Source: an uncultured Bacillota bacterium (GTDB lineage Bacteria > Bacillota > Clostridia > Lachnospirales > Lachnospiraceae). Taken from it: 64,000 bases of DNA. The position numbers were made by a program, and so were the translations under genes. Below the pieces are notes generated by a model. It had not been told where the DNA came from. It saw nothing but the letters and a program-made list of their open reading frames with translations, and did no database searches. Below are positions 24,777 through 32,295 of the stretch, one piece after another (positions within the stretch are counted from its first letter, which is position 1; each line of letters starts with the position of its first letter). The stretch lies in NCBI GenBank assembly GCA_958352855.1, contig CATWQE010000010.1, positions 1 through 64,000 of the forward strand, in the 5' to 3' direction.

Positions 24777-26663
24777 TTATAAATTATGAACCCGAAGCGC
24801 CCGGATTGCGTTTAACACTGCCAGAATCATAACTCCCACATCTGCAAAAATAGCAAACCACATATTTGCAATTCCCACAGCCCCAAGAGCCAGACAGCCA
24901 AATTTAATCACCAGAGCAAAGGCAATATTCTGGTATACAATATTAAGGCATTTTCTGGAAATCTTAATGGCTTTGGAAATTTTCAGGGGGTCATCATCCA
25001 TAAGCACCACATCCGCTGCCTCAATAGCAGCATCAGAGCCAAGGGCACCCATGGCAATTCCAATATCTGCTCTGGTAAGTACCGGAGCATCATTGATTCC
25101 ATCACCTACAAAAGCCAGTTTTTCCTTTTCTGTCTTCTGTTTCAATAAGGTTTCCACCTTTTCTACCTTGTCTCCCGGAAGCAATTCGCTGTACACTTCA
25201 TCAATTCCAAGGGCTTTGGCCGCCTGTTCTGCCACTGCTCTGGCATCTCCTGTAAGCATAAGCGTTTTCTTCACCCCTGCTTTTTTCAGCCTGGAAACCA
25301 CTTCCTCTGCATGTGGCTTTAACACATCAGAAATCACTATATGCCCTTCATATTTTCTGTCTACTGCAATGTGAATAATGGTTCCCACCTTGTGGCAGTC
25401 TTTATATTCTACACCCAGTTTTTTCATTAACTTGCTGTTTCCTGCTGCCACTTCATGTCCATCTACCTTTGCCACAACTCCATGACCGCTGATTTCCTGA
25501 ATATCACTGACCCTGTTTCTCTCAATTTCCTGTCCGTAAGCCTTCTGAATACTTTTGCTGATAGGATGAGAGGAAGCGCATTCTGCCAGGGCTGCGTATT
25601 CCAACAGCTCCTTCTCATCCATTTCATTGTGATGAATGGCCGTCACCTCAAAAACACCCTTGGTCAGAGTTCCTGTCTTATCAAAAACCACGTATTTTGT
25701 CTTAGACAGAGTTTCCATATAATTAGAACCTTTAATCAGAACCCCTTCCTTGCTGGCGCCGCCGATTCCCGCAAAAAAGCTGAGGGGAATACTAATAACC
25801 AAAGCGCAGGGACAACTGATTACCAGGAAGGTAAGAGCCCTGTAAATCCAGGTTCCCCACTGGGCTGTACCGCCCAAAAACAGCATCTGCGCCAGCGGAG
25901 GCAGCAATGCAAGGGCAAGAGCTCCATAGCAAACTGCCGGCGTATAAACTCTGGCAAACTTTGAAATAAAGTCTTCTGATTTTGACTTCCTGGAGCTGGA
26001 ATTTTCCACAAGCTCCAGAATCCTGGATACTGTAGATTCACCAAATTCCTTTGTTGTGCGTATTTTCAGCACACCTGTCATATTAATACATCCACTGATA
26101 ATTTCCTCCCCCTGTTTTACATCTCTTGGAAGACTTTCTCCTGTGAGCGCGCTGGTATTTAAGGTGGAATTTCCTTCCAAAACAATGCCATCCAAAGGAA
26201 CCTTTTCTCCCGGCTGCACCACAATCACACTGTCAATTTCCACTTCATCCGGATCAACCTGTTCCAGTTTTCCATCCCTTTCAATATTTGCATAATCCGG
26301 ACGGATATCCATAAGAGCGCTGATGTTTCTGCGGCTTTTTCCCACTGCATAGCTTTGAAACAATTCGCCTATCTGATAAAAAAGCATAACTGCAATGGCT
26401 TCATTATAATCTCCGCTTCTGCTGTAAATCGCCAGTGCAAAAGCGCCTACAGTTGCAATAGCCATAAGGAAATTTTCGTCAAACACCCGTCTGTTTAGAA
26501 TTCCCTTCCATGCTTTTCTCAAAATATCATAACCGATAACCAGATATGCCGCCAGGTAAAGAATCAGCCTTGGCAAGCCTTCTAGCGGAATGAAATTGAA
26601 TACAATTACCATGACCGCTGCAAGGATAATCCGAATGAGCATTTTTTTCTGCTTTTTGTTCAT
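24777..26663 (-). CDS. P1B-type heavy-metal ATPase (Zn/Cd/Pb exporter-like), no N-terminal metal-binding domain
   Basis: This 628-residue pump has the actuator loop T-G-E-S (174-177), the transport-site C-P-C (284-286) in S-C-P-C-A-L-V-I-S-I-P, phosphorylated Asp328 in D-K-T-G-T, S-H-P in the nucleotide domain and G-D-G-I-N-D. C-P-C fits either zinc/cadmium or copper pumps; the S-I-P after it and the ArsR context favour zinc, cadmium or lead. The protein begins directly at the first membrane helix, so the usual HMA domain is absent. It is supplied by the separate 72-residue HMA protein encoded 75 bases upstream. That gap holds a 7 bp hairpin (26693-26699 with 26722-26728). Confidence 0.92.
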   Translation of the reverse strand: MNKKQKKMLIRIILAAVMVIVFNFIPLEGLPRLILYLAAYLVIGYDILRKAWKGILNRRVFDENFLMAIATVGAFALAIYSRSGDYNEAIAVMLFYQIGELFQSYAVGKSRRNISALMDIRPDYANIERDGKLEQVDPDEVEIDSVIVVQPGEKVPLDGIVLEGNSTLNTSALTGESLPRDVKQGEEIISGCINMTGVLKIRTTKEFGESTVSRILELVENSSSRKSKSEDFISKFARVYTPAVCYGALALALLPPLAQMLFLGGTAQWGTWIYRALTFLVISCPCALVISIPLSFFAGIGGASKEGVLIKGSNYMETLSKTKYVVFDKTGTLTKGVFEVTAIHHNEMDEKELLEYAALAECASSHPISKSIQKAYGQEIERNRVSDIQEISGHGVVAKVDGHEVAAGNSKLMKKLGVEYKDCHKVGTIIHIAVDRKYEGHIVISDVLKPHAEEVVSRLKKAGVKKTLMLTGDARAVAEQAAKALGIDEVYSELLPGDKVEKVETLLKQKTEKEKLAFVGDGINDAPVLTRADIGIAMGALGSDAAIEAADVVLMDDDPLKISKAIKISRKCLNIVYQNIAFALVIKFGCLALGAVGIANMWFAIFADVGVMILAVLNAIRALRVHNL

Positions 26664-26738
26664 AATTCCTGTCTCCTTCCATAAATTTAGAAGGCTGCCA
26701 CATGGAAAAAACTTCTCCTGCGGCAGCCCATTTTCCTT

Positions 26739-26957
26739 TTATAACTCAATTTCACAGTCCGGCTCTACCTTTTTGCAGGCTTTCAAGACATCCTTCATCA
26801 CTGCTTTAGGTTCTTTTCCTTCTTCAAACTCTACAATCATTTTCTGTGTCATGAAGTTTACAACAGCATTTGCAACACCGTCTGTTTTTTTTGCTTCACT
26901 CTCCATTAAATTTGCACAGTTTGCACAGTCCACTTCAATTTTATAGGTCTTCTTCAT
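26739..26957 (-). CDS. HMA-domain metallochaperone-like protein
   Basis: This 72-residue protein is a single heavy-metal-associated domain. The metal site is D-C-A-N-C (Cys11 and Cys14), and the beta-alpha-beta-beta-alpha-beta pattern is visible (K-I-E-V-D, A-V-V-N-F, M-I-V-E-F). The classic G-M-x-C-x-x-C is altered: D-C-A-N-C lacks the Met, and the C-terminus ends in acidic residues with an extra Cys. It is the first gene of the ATPase transcript and probably hands metal to that ATPase, which lacks its own binding domain. The promoter upstream carries an ArsR-like operator. Confidence 0.88.
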   Translation of the reverse strand: MKKTYKIEVDCANCANLMESEAKKTDGVANAVVNFMTQKMIVEFEEGKEPKAVMKDVLKACKKVEPDCEIEL

Positions 26958-26986
26958 AAATTTGGTACCCCTTTCAACTTTTATTC

Positions 26987-27049
26987 AACGATTAAATATT
27001 TGTTTAATTGTTATGTCTTTAATATAACGGAAAAAAAGAAAACTGTCAA
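26987..27049 (-). promoter_or_regulatory. HMA/ATPase promoter with ArsR-type operator
   Basis: On the minus strand TTGACA (27044-27049) and TATATT (27021-27026) are 17 bases apart, predicting a start near 27014. Covering that start is a 10-6-10 inverted repeat: AACGATTAAA (26987-26996) and TTTAATTGTT (27003-27012), with one mismatch. Its size and AT-rich form match ArsR/SmtB operators. The ArsR gene at 21930 is the likely regulator. On the plus strand TACAAT at 27077-27082, with an upstream TGG, probably starts the lipoprotein transcript. Confidence 0.65.
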
Positions 27050-27117
27050 TGCCTTTTTTTATAATTTTTCCTATGGTACAATGACCCTATCATACGAAAG
27101 GAACAGGTATATAAAAT

Positions 27118-27699
27118 ATGAAAAAATGTATGGTTTTTCTTCTTACCGCGGTTATGACATTTTCCCTTATGGGATGCGGCAGCAATAAGGAGCCAGATAA
27201 GGAACAGGGAACTGCCTCCAGTTATGAAAGCGCTCTGGATGTGTTAAATACTGTTGTGGATGCGTATGCAGAAGATGACAAGTTCCCTATGGGCGGCGGT
27301 GATTCGGAGCATTTGTCCATGGAAGGCCCGGCTGCCTTTGATGTTTCAAAAACAGAGGAATTAGACACTTCTCTTGGCCTTCCAGAAGAGGAAGCTGCAA
27401 ATATTGATGATGCGGCTTCTCTGGTGCATATGATGAATGCCAATACCTTCACCGGAGCTGCTTATCATGTGACAGAGGGTACCGATATGGAAGATTTTGC
27501 CCAGGCAGTGAAAGAGCATGTTTTATCCAGGCAATGGATTTGCGGAATGCCGGACACTCTGGTGGTTCTCAAGGCAGACAGCGAATATGTCCTCACTGCT
27601 TTTGGGGCAGACGATTTAATAGAAACCTTTAAGAAAAATGCTGCTTCTTCCCTGGAAGGTTCCAAGGTACTTGTGGAAACTTCTGTTGTAGAGCCTTAG
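27118..27699 (+). CDS. Lipoprotein of unknown function, first gene of a surface-acylation operon
   Basis: This 193-residue protein has a lipoprotein signal: M-K-K-C, a hydrophobic stretch, then L-M-G-C with the acylated Cys at about residue 19. The rest is acidic, with S-L-V-H-M-M-N-A-N-T-F-T-G-A-A-Y-H and R-Q-W-I-C-G-M-P-D, which I recall from unnamed lipoproteins of related Clostridia but cannot assign. It is 19 bases from the MBOAT gene, whose ribosome site GGGAGG lies in the gap, so the two are co-transcribed. It may assist acyl transfer outside the membrane (inference). Confidence 0.8.
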   Translation: MKKCMVFLLTAVMTFSLMGCGSNKEPDKEQGTASSYESALDVLNTVVDAYAEDDKFPMGGGDSEHLSMEGPAAFDVSKTEELDTSLGLPEEEAANIDDAASLVHMMNANTFTGAAYHVTEGTDMEDFAQAVKEHVLSRQWICGMPDTLVVLKADSEYVLTAFGADDLIETFKKNAASSLEGSKVLVETSVVEP

Positions 27700-27718
27700 T
27701 CCTGACGGGAGGTAACGG

Positions 27719-29128
27719 ATGCTCTTTTCCAGTATTCCTTTTTTATATTATTTTCTGCCTCTGGCGCTGATTTTTTACTTTTTGGCTCCTGCAAAATTTA
27801 AGAATACGGTACTGCTGGCTTTTAGTCTTATTTTTTATGGATGGGGCGAGCCAAAATATCTTTTTCTTATGATAGTTTCTATTGGAGCTGGTTATGGATT
27901 TGGGCTTTTGCTGGAACGATACCGGCAAAAGCCTGCCGCCAGATGGATTTGTTTTTGTTCTGTGGCAGTCAGCCTTGGCTTTCTTCTTTATTTCAAATAT
28001 GCTGATTTTCTCCTGGAAAATATCAATGCTGTCACCGGACTTGAACTGGGACTTTTAAATATTGCCTTACCCATTGGCATCAGTTTTTATACTTTCCAGA
28101 TGATTAGTTATACCGTAGACGTGTACCGCGGGGAACCTGCCCAGAGAAATCCTCTCCATCTGGCAACCTATATCGCCATGTTTCCCCAGCTAATTGCCGG
28201 GCCGATTGTACGTTATTCTCAGATTGCCGCGCAGCTTCAAAGGCGCACGCACTCTGTGGATTTGGCTGCCCTTGGTATCCGCCGCTTTCTCCTTGGGCTT
28301 GGAAAAAAAATTCTTATTGCCAATCAGCTTGGGGAACTGTGCAACGCCTTTTTGGTTTCCACAGAAAAATCGGTTCTCTTTCACTGGATGTATGCCATAG
28401 CCTTTAGTCTGCATATTTATTTTGACTTTTCCGGTTACAGTGATATGGCTATTGGCCTTGGGAAAATTTTCGGTTTTCATTTTGCAGAAAATTTTAATTA
28501 TCCTTATATTTCTGCCAGTATTACAGAATTTTGGCGCAGATGGCATATTTCCCTGGGAACCTGGTTTCGGGATTATGTATATATTCCCATGGGTGGAAAC
28601 CGGGTTGGCAAAGCCCGCTGGTTTTTCAATATTTTTACTGTATGGATGCTCACCGGATTCTGGCATGGAGCTGCCTGGAATTTTGTCCTCTGGGGGCTTT
28701 TCTTCGCCCTGTTGCTTGTGTGTGAAAAACTGTGGCTTCTTCCCCATCTTGCCAGACATAAATTTATCTCTCATGTGTATGTGCTGTTTTTTGTTGCTGT
28801 CAGCTTTGTTTTATTCCATGCAGAGAATCTGCCACAGGCCTGTTCCCATATAGGCGGGCTGTTTGGCATCGGGGGAATCCCTCTGGCCTCCCCTGAGGCA
28901 ATCTATTATCTGAAAAGCTTTGGATTTCTCTTATTGATAGCTATGCTTGGCGCCACCCCCATATGTAAACATCTGTGGACTGCACTGGAAAAACGCCTGG
29001 CTAAAAAGAGCATTACCGCCATTATTTTGGCTATTGCAGAACCTGTTTTTCTGCTTTTACTGCTCCTTGTTATGACTGCCTTTCTGGTGGATGGCTCCTT
29101 TAACCCGTTTCTGTATTTTCGTTTTTAA
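27719..29128 (+). CDS. MBOAT-family O-acyltransferase (AlgI/DltB-like)
   Basis: This 469-residue polytopic membrane protein matches AlgI-type acyltransferases. Signatures are Y-F-K-Y-A-D-F, P-I-G-I-S-F-Y-T-F-Q-M-I-S-Y, F-D-F-S-G-Y-S-D-M-A-I-G, the R-R-W-H-I-S-L stretch with its His, and the second, invariant His in F-W-H-G-A-A-W-N. It moves an acyl group, usually acetyl, across the membrane to a partner that modifies a polysaccharide. The partner is probably the DHHW protein encoded downstream, whose start lies 34 bases after this stop. Together they resemble the AlgI-AlgJ/X pair. Confidence 0.93.
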   Translation: MLFSSIPFLYYFLPLALIFYFLAPAKFKNTVLLAFSLIFYGWGEPKYLFLMIVSIGAGYGFGLLLERYRQKPAARWICFCSVAVSLGFLLYFKYADFLLENINAVTGLELGLLNIALPIGISFYTFQMISYTVDVYRGEPAQRNPLHLATYIAMFPQLIAGPIVRYSQIAAQLQRRTHSVDLAALGIRRFLLGLGKKILIANQLGELCNAFLVSTEKSVLFHWMYAIAFSLHIYFDFSGYSDMAIGLGKIFGFHFAENFNYPYISASITEFWRRWHISLGTWFRDYVYIPMGGNRVGKARWFFNIFTVWMLTGFWHGAAWNFVLWGLFFALLLVCEKLWLLPHLARHKFISHVYVLFFVAVSFVLFHAENLPQACSHIGGLFGIGGIPLASPEAIYYLKSFGFLLLIAMLGATPICKHLWTALEKRLAKKSITAIILAIAEPVFLLLLLLVMTAFLVDGSFNPFLYFRF

Positions 29129-29162
29129 TATTTTCTTTTTTAGATGGAGGAATTTTATAGAC

Positions 29163-30254
29163 ATGCGTAAGAAAAATAAAATCATGTGTGTGCTGTTTGC
29201 CTGCTTTCTGGGACTTGGCTTCTTCCTCTGCATCCTCTTTCCAAAGGAAGATTACTCTTACAGTGAGCGGCGCAAGCTGGCGAAAATGCCGGAACTTTCC
29301 CTGGATTCGGTACTGAGCGGACGCTTTATGACAGACTTTGACTCCTATGCTCAGGATCAGTTTCCTTTCCGGGAATCCTTTCGGAAGCTAAAGGCTTTTT
29401 CTGCCACAGAGGTTTTCCAGCGAAAGGATAACCATGGGATTTATGAGACAGAGGGCTACGCTTCTGCCATGGAATATCCGGTAAATGAGAAATCTCTTGA
29501 GCGGGCTTCTCAGCGTTTCCGTTATATTTATGACAAGTATTTATCAGAGGAAAACAAGGTTTATCTCTGCGTGATTCCTGACAAAAACTGCTTCCTTGCC
29601 CCCAAAAGTGGTTATCTTTCCATGGATTATCCCGCTTTTGAGAAGGCTATGGCAAAAAAAATGGATTTTGCCAGGAATATCTCTATTACTCATTTGCTGG
29701 AACAGGAGGATTATTATAAGACGGACACTCACTGGAGACAGGAACACATTACGGACGTAGCTGCTTATCTGGCCGAATGTATGGGAACCAGCTTAAAGCA
29801 GGACTATCAGCAAAAAACCGCTGCTTCTGATTTTCTGGGTGTTTATACAGGACAATCTGCCCTGAACCTTACCCCTGAGCCTCTGTACTATCTTACCAAT
29901 GACGCCATAGAGCAGGCGGTTGTTTACAACTATGAAACCGGCAAAACTCAGTCTGTCTATGACCTCTCCCGCGCTGAGGAAAAAGACCCTTATGAGATAT
30001 TTTTATCCGGGTCTGTTTCTCTGCTTACGGTAGAAAATCCTATGGCTTCCAGTTCAAAAGAACTGGTTTTATTCCGGGATTCCTTTGGGTCCAGCATTGC
30101 CCCCCTGCTTTTAGAAGGCTATTCAAAAATCACCCTGGTTGATATCCGGTATATTCACCCGGATTATCTGGAACAATACATGGACTTTACCGACTGTGAT
30201 GTTTTGTTTTTATACAGCACTTTGGTCTTAAATAACAGCGATACTTTGAAATAA
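29163..30254 (+). CDS. DHHW-family (AlgX/AlgJ-like) extracytoplasmic acyl-transfer protein
   Basis: This 363-residue protein has one N-terminal membrane segment (about residues 7-24) and an extracytoplasmic SGNH-like domain. Y-Y-K-T-D-T-H-W is the family's D-x-H-W motif, and F-R-D-S-F-G-S-S carries the serine of the other half of the site. K-E-D-Y-S-Y-S-E-R-R-K-L near the N-terminus is also typical. GGAGG lies 12 bases before the ATG at 29163. It probably accepts acetyl groups from the adjacent MBOAT protein and places them on a cell-surface glycan. The target polymer is not evident in this window. Confidence 0.88.
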   Translation: MRKKNKIMCVLFACFLGLGFFLCILFPKEDYSYSERRKLAKMPELSLDSVLSGRFMTDFDSYAQDQFPFRESFRKLKAFSATEVFQRKDNHGIYETEGYASAMEYPVNEKSLERASQRFRYIYDKYLSEENKVYLCVIPDKNCFLAPKSGYLSMDYPAFEKAMAKKMDFARNISITHLLEQEDYYKTDTHWRQEHITDVAAYLAECMGTSLKQDYQQKTAASDFLGVYTGQSALNLTPEPLYYLTNDAIEQAVVYNYETGKTQSVYDLSRAEEKDPYEIFLSGSVSLLTVENPMASSSKELVLFRDSFGSSIAPLLLEGYSKITLVDIRYIHPDYLEQYMDFTDCDVLFLYSTLVLNNSDTLK

Positions 30255-30256
30255 GC

Positions 30257-30637
30257 CTACTCCTGTGCGGGAAGGGTTTTCACTCCAAAGAGGAAGTAGA
30301 GAACATGAAATACCCAGACGCCAATGAGAATCATGCGCCCAATAAACACTTGATGCATGAAAGCAAAACTGACTGCCATAATCAAGGTTACAGTGACCAT
30401 GATTCTGATTTTGGTCTGTCTGGTCATGCCCTTTCCCGCCACGTAGCTTTCCAGGTTTTTCTTGTAAAGCCTGGTTCCAAGGAACCAGTTATGGAGTTTC
30501 TCAGAACTTCTGGCAAAACATATGGCCGCCAGAAGAAGAAAGGGTACTGCCGGCAGCAGGGGCAGAACTGCCCCAAAAGCTCCCAGTGCCAGAGAAATAC
30601 TGCCTGTTACCATATAACTAATTTTTTTCATATTCAT
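30257..30637 (-). CDS. DUF454 (YbaN-like) inner-membrane protein
   Basis: This 126-residue protein has two or three hydrophobic segments. It carries the family core G-x-x-G-A-V-L-P-L-L-P-A-V-P-F-L-L-L-A-A, followed by C-F-A-R-S-S-E-K-L-H-N-W. DUF454/YbaN has no established role. Its ATG shares the A of the ABC gene's TGA, with GGGAGG 8 bases upstream, so it is translationally coupled to the exporter. It ends 3 bases from the DHHW gene on the other strand. Confidence 0.88.
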   Translation of the reverse strand: MNMKKISYMVTGSISLALGAFGAVLPLLPAVPFLLLAAICFARSSEKLHNWFLGTRLYKKNLESYVAGKGMTRQTKIRIMVTVTLIMAVSFAFMHQVFIGRMILIGVWVFHVLYFLFGVKTLPAQE

Positions 30638-32295
30638 CAACTCATCCTCCCATATTCTACAGAATATACTCTGTCTGCAATTCCCATGGTAGATTTTCTA
30701 TGAGATACCAGTACCACTGTTTTACCTTTCCGCTCTTTGTAAAGGGACTTTAAAATCACTGCCTCGTTCAAGCTATCCAGATTTGAAGTTGGTTCATCCA
30801 GCAGCATAAATGGCGCGTCATGAAGAAAGGCTCTGGCAAGTCCCAGTCTCTGCTTCTCTCCTCCTGACAGGGTATCTCCAAGTTCTCCTACCAAAGTATC
30901 ATAACCCTTTGGCAGGCTCATAATAAAATCATGTACAGAAGCCTTTTTGCAGGCTTGTTCCAGCTCCTCCTGGGAGGCATCTGGTTTGGCTATCCTCAGA
31001 TTATCCGCAATGCTGTCGTGAAACAGATGGGTTTCCTGAGTCATAAAGCTTTCCATATCCCGCAGATTTGCAGTGTTTATCTTGTCCACAGAACAGCCGG
31101 AAATCTTTACTTCCCCTTTCCCGGCCTCCCAAAACCGCATAAACAGCTTCAATAGGGTAGACTTTCCGCTTCCGCTTTTTCCCTGAATCCCCACAATCGT
31201 ACCACTTGGAATGTCCAGAGAAACCTTATGCAAAATCTCTTCTTGTCCATAAGAGAAGCTTACTTCCTCTGCCCCTGCGCCGGCAAATTCTACGGTGTCC
31301 CTTCCCTTGATTTCTTCTGTCACAGGAATTTCTTCCAAAATATCCAACACTCTGTTTCCCGCTGCAAAAGTATTTTGCAGGGTACTGCCAAGAGCCGCCA
31401 GGGCAACTACAGGTCCGAAGCTGCTCATTAAGGTCAACGTAGAAATCACCACGCCTTCAAACTCTATCATTCCATTCCAAAACAGCCAGGCAGAAACAAA
31501 AAGCATTGTCAGGTCTGCTACCCAGATAACTGTATTCGTCACCGCTGTATTCCAACCGGAAAGCCTTTTCATTCGGGCTTCCTCCACACAGAGAGCTTCT
31601 GTTTGCTCTCTCATCTCCTTCATTCTTTTATCTCCCGCATGATACTGAAGGATTTCCGGTAATCCTCTCAGACTATCCAGAACAAAGCTGCTGAGATTGC
31701 CGCTCATAGTTCGAAAACGCATTCCTGCCTGACCGTTGAGTCTGGACACTGCCATAGGAATAACAATTCCTACACCCAAAAAGGAAACAAGTGCCAAAAT
31801 CCCCAAAGCAGGATGATAACTGCCAAGAAACAGGCTGATTCCTGTGCAAAACAACAGAGCTATCAGAGCCGGTGAAATCGTATGAGCATAAAACACCTCC
31901 AAAAGCTCAATATCTGATGTAATAACAGAAATCAGGCTGCCCTTCTCTTTTCCTTCCAGCTTAGCCGGACACAGGCGGCGCAAAGCCAGGAACACTTTAT
32001 CTCTTATAAGCGCCAGGAGTTTAAAGGCAATAAAATGGTTACAGGCCTGTTCCCCGTACCGCAGGATTCCACGCATGATGGCAAACCCTCCCATGCATGT
32101 AAAAAGCAGGGTTATACTCACAGATACAGGTTCACCCAGTCCTGCCAGCAAGGCAAATCCCGCAAACACTGTAATGAAAGTCGCACACAAATGTCCTGCC
32201 AGTCCCATAAGCACAGCCAGAACCATATATCCCCTTAAAGGTTTTACCAATCCTGACAACTGCAGCATCAGCTTCCAGTGATTTCGTTTTTTCAT
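30637..32295 (-). CDS. ABC exporter half-transporter, CydC-like
   Basis: This 552-residue protein has six membrane helices (about 20-310) and a C-terminal ATPase. Walker A is G-K-S-G-S-G-K-S-T, the signature is L-S-G-G-E, Walker B runs F-M-L-L-D-E-P-T-S, and the switch His is in V-S-H-R. Its ATG overlaps the stop of the partner half (ATGA at 32292-32295), with AGGAG upstream. The pair resembles CydDC, which exports thiols in bacteria with cytochrome bd, but no cytochrome genes are nearby. General heterodimeric exporter is the safer label. Confidence 0.88.
   Translation of the reverse strand: MKKRNHWKLMLQLSGLVKPLRGYMVLAVLMGLAGHLCATFITVFAGFALLAGLGEPVSVSITLLFTCMGGFAIMRGILRYGEQACNHFIAFKLLALIRDKVFLALRRLCPAKLEGKEKGSLISVITSDIELLEVFYAHTISPALIALLFCTGISLFLGSYHPALGILALVSFLGVGIVIPMAVSRLNGQAGMRFRTMSGNLSSFVLDSLRGLPEILQYHAGDKRMKEMREQTEALCVEEARMKRLSGWNTAVTNTVIWVADLTMLFVSAWLFWNGMIEFEGVVISTLTLMSSFGPVVALAALGSTLQNTFAAGNRVLDILEEIPVTEEIKGRDTVEFAGAGAEEVSFSYGQEEILHKVSLDIPSGTIVGIQGKSGSGKSTLLKLFMRFWEAGKGEVKISGCSVDKINTANLRDMESFMTQETHLFHDSIADNLRIAKPDASQEELEQACKKASVHDFIMSLPKGYDTLVGELGDTLSGGEKQRLGLARAFLHDAPFMLLDEPTSNLDSLNEAVILKSLYKERKGKTVVLVSHRKSTMGIADRVYSVEYGRMS

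Noticed and set aside
28190..28774. Minus-strand 194-codon open frame
   Set aside because: It is antisense to the MBOAT gene and shows no recognisable domain.
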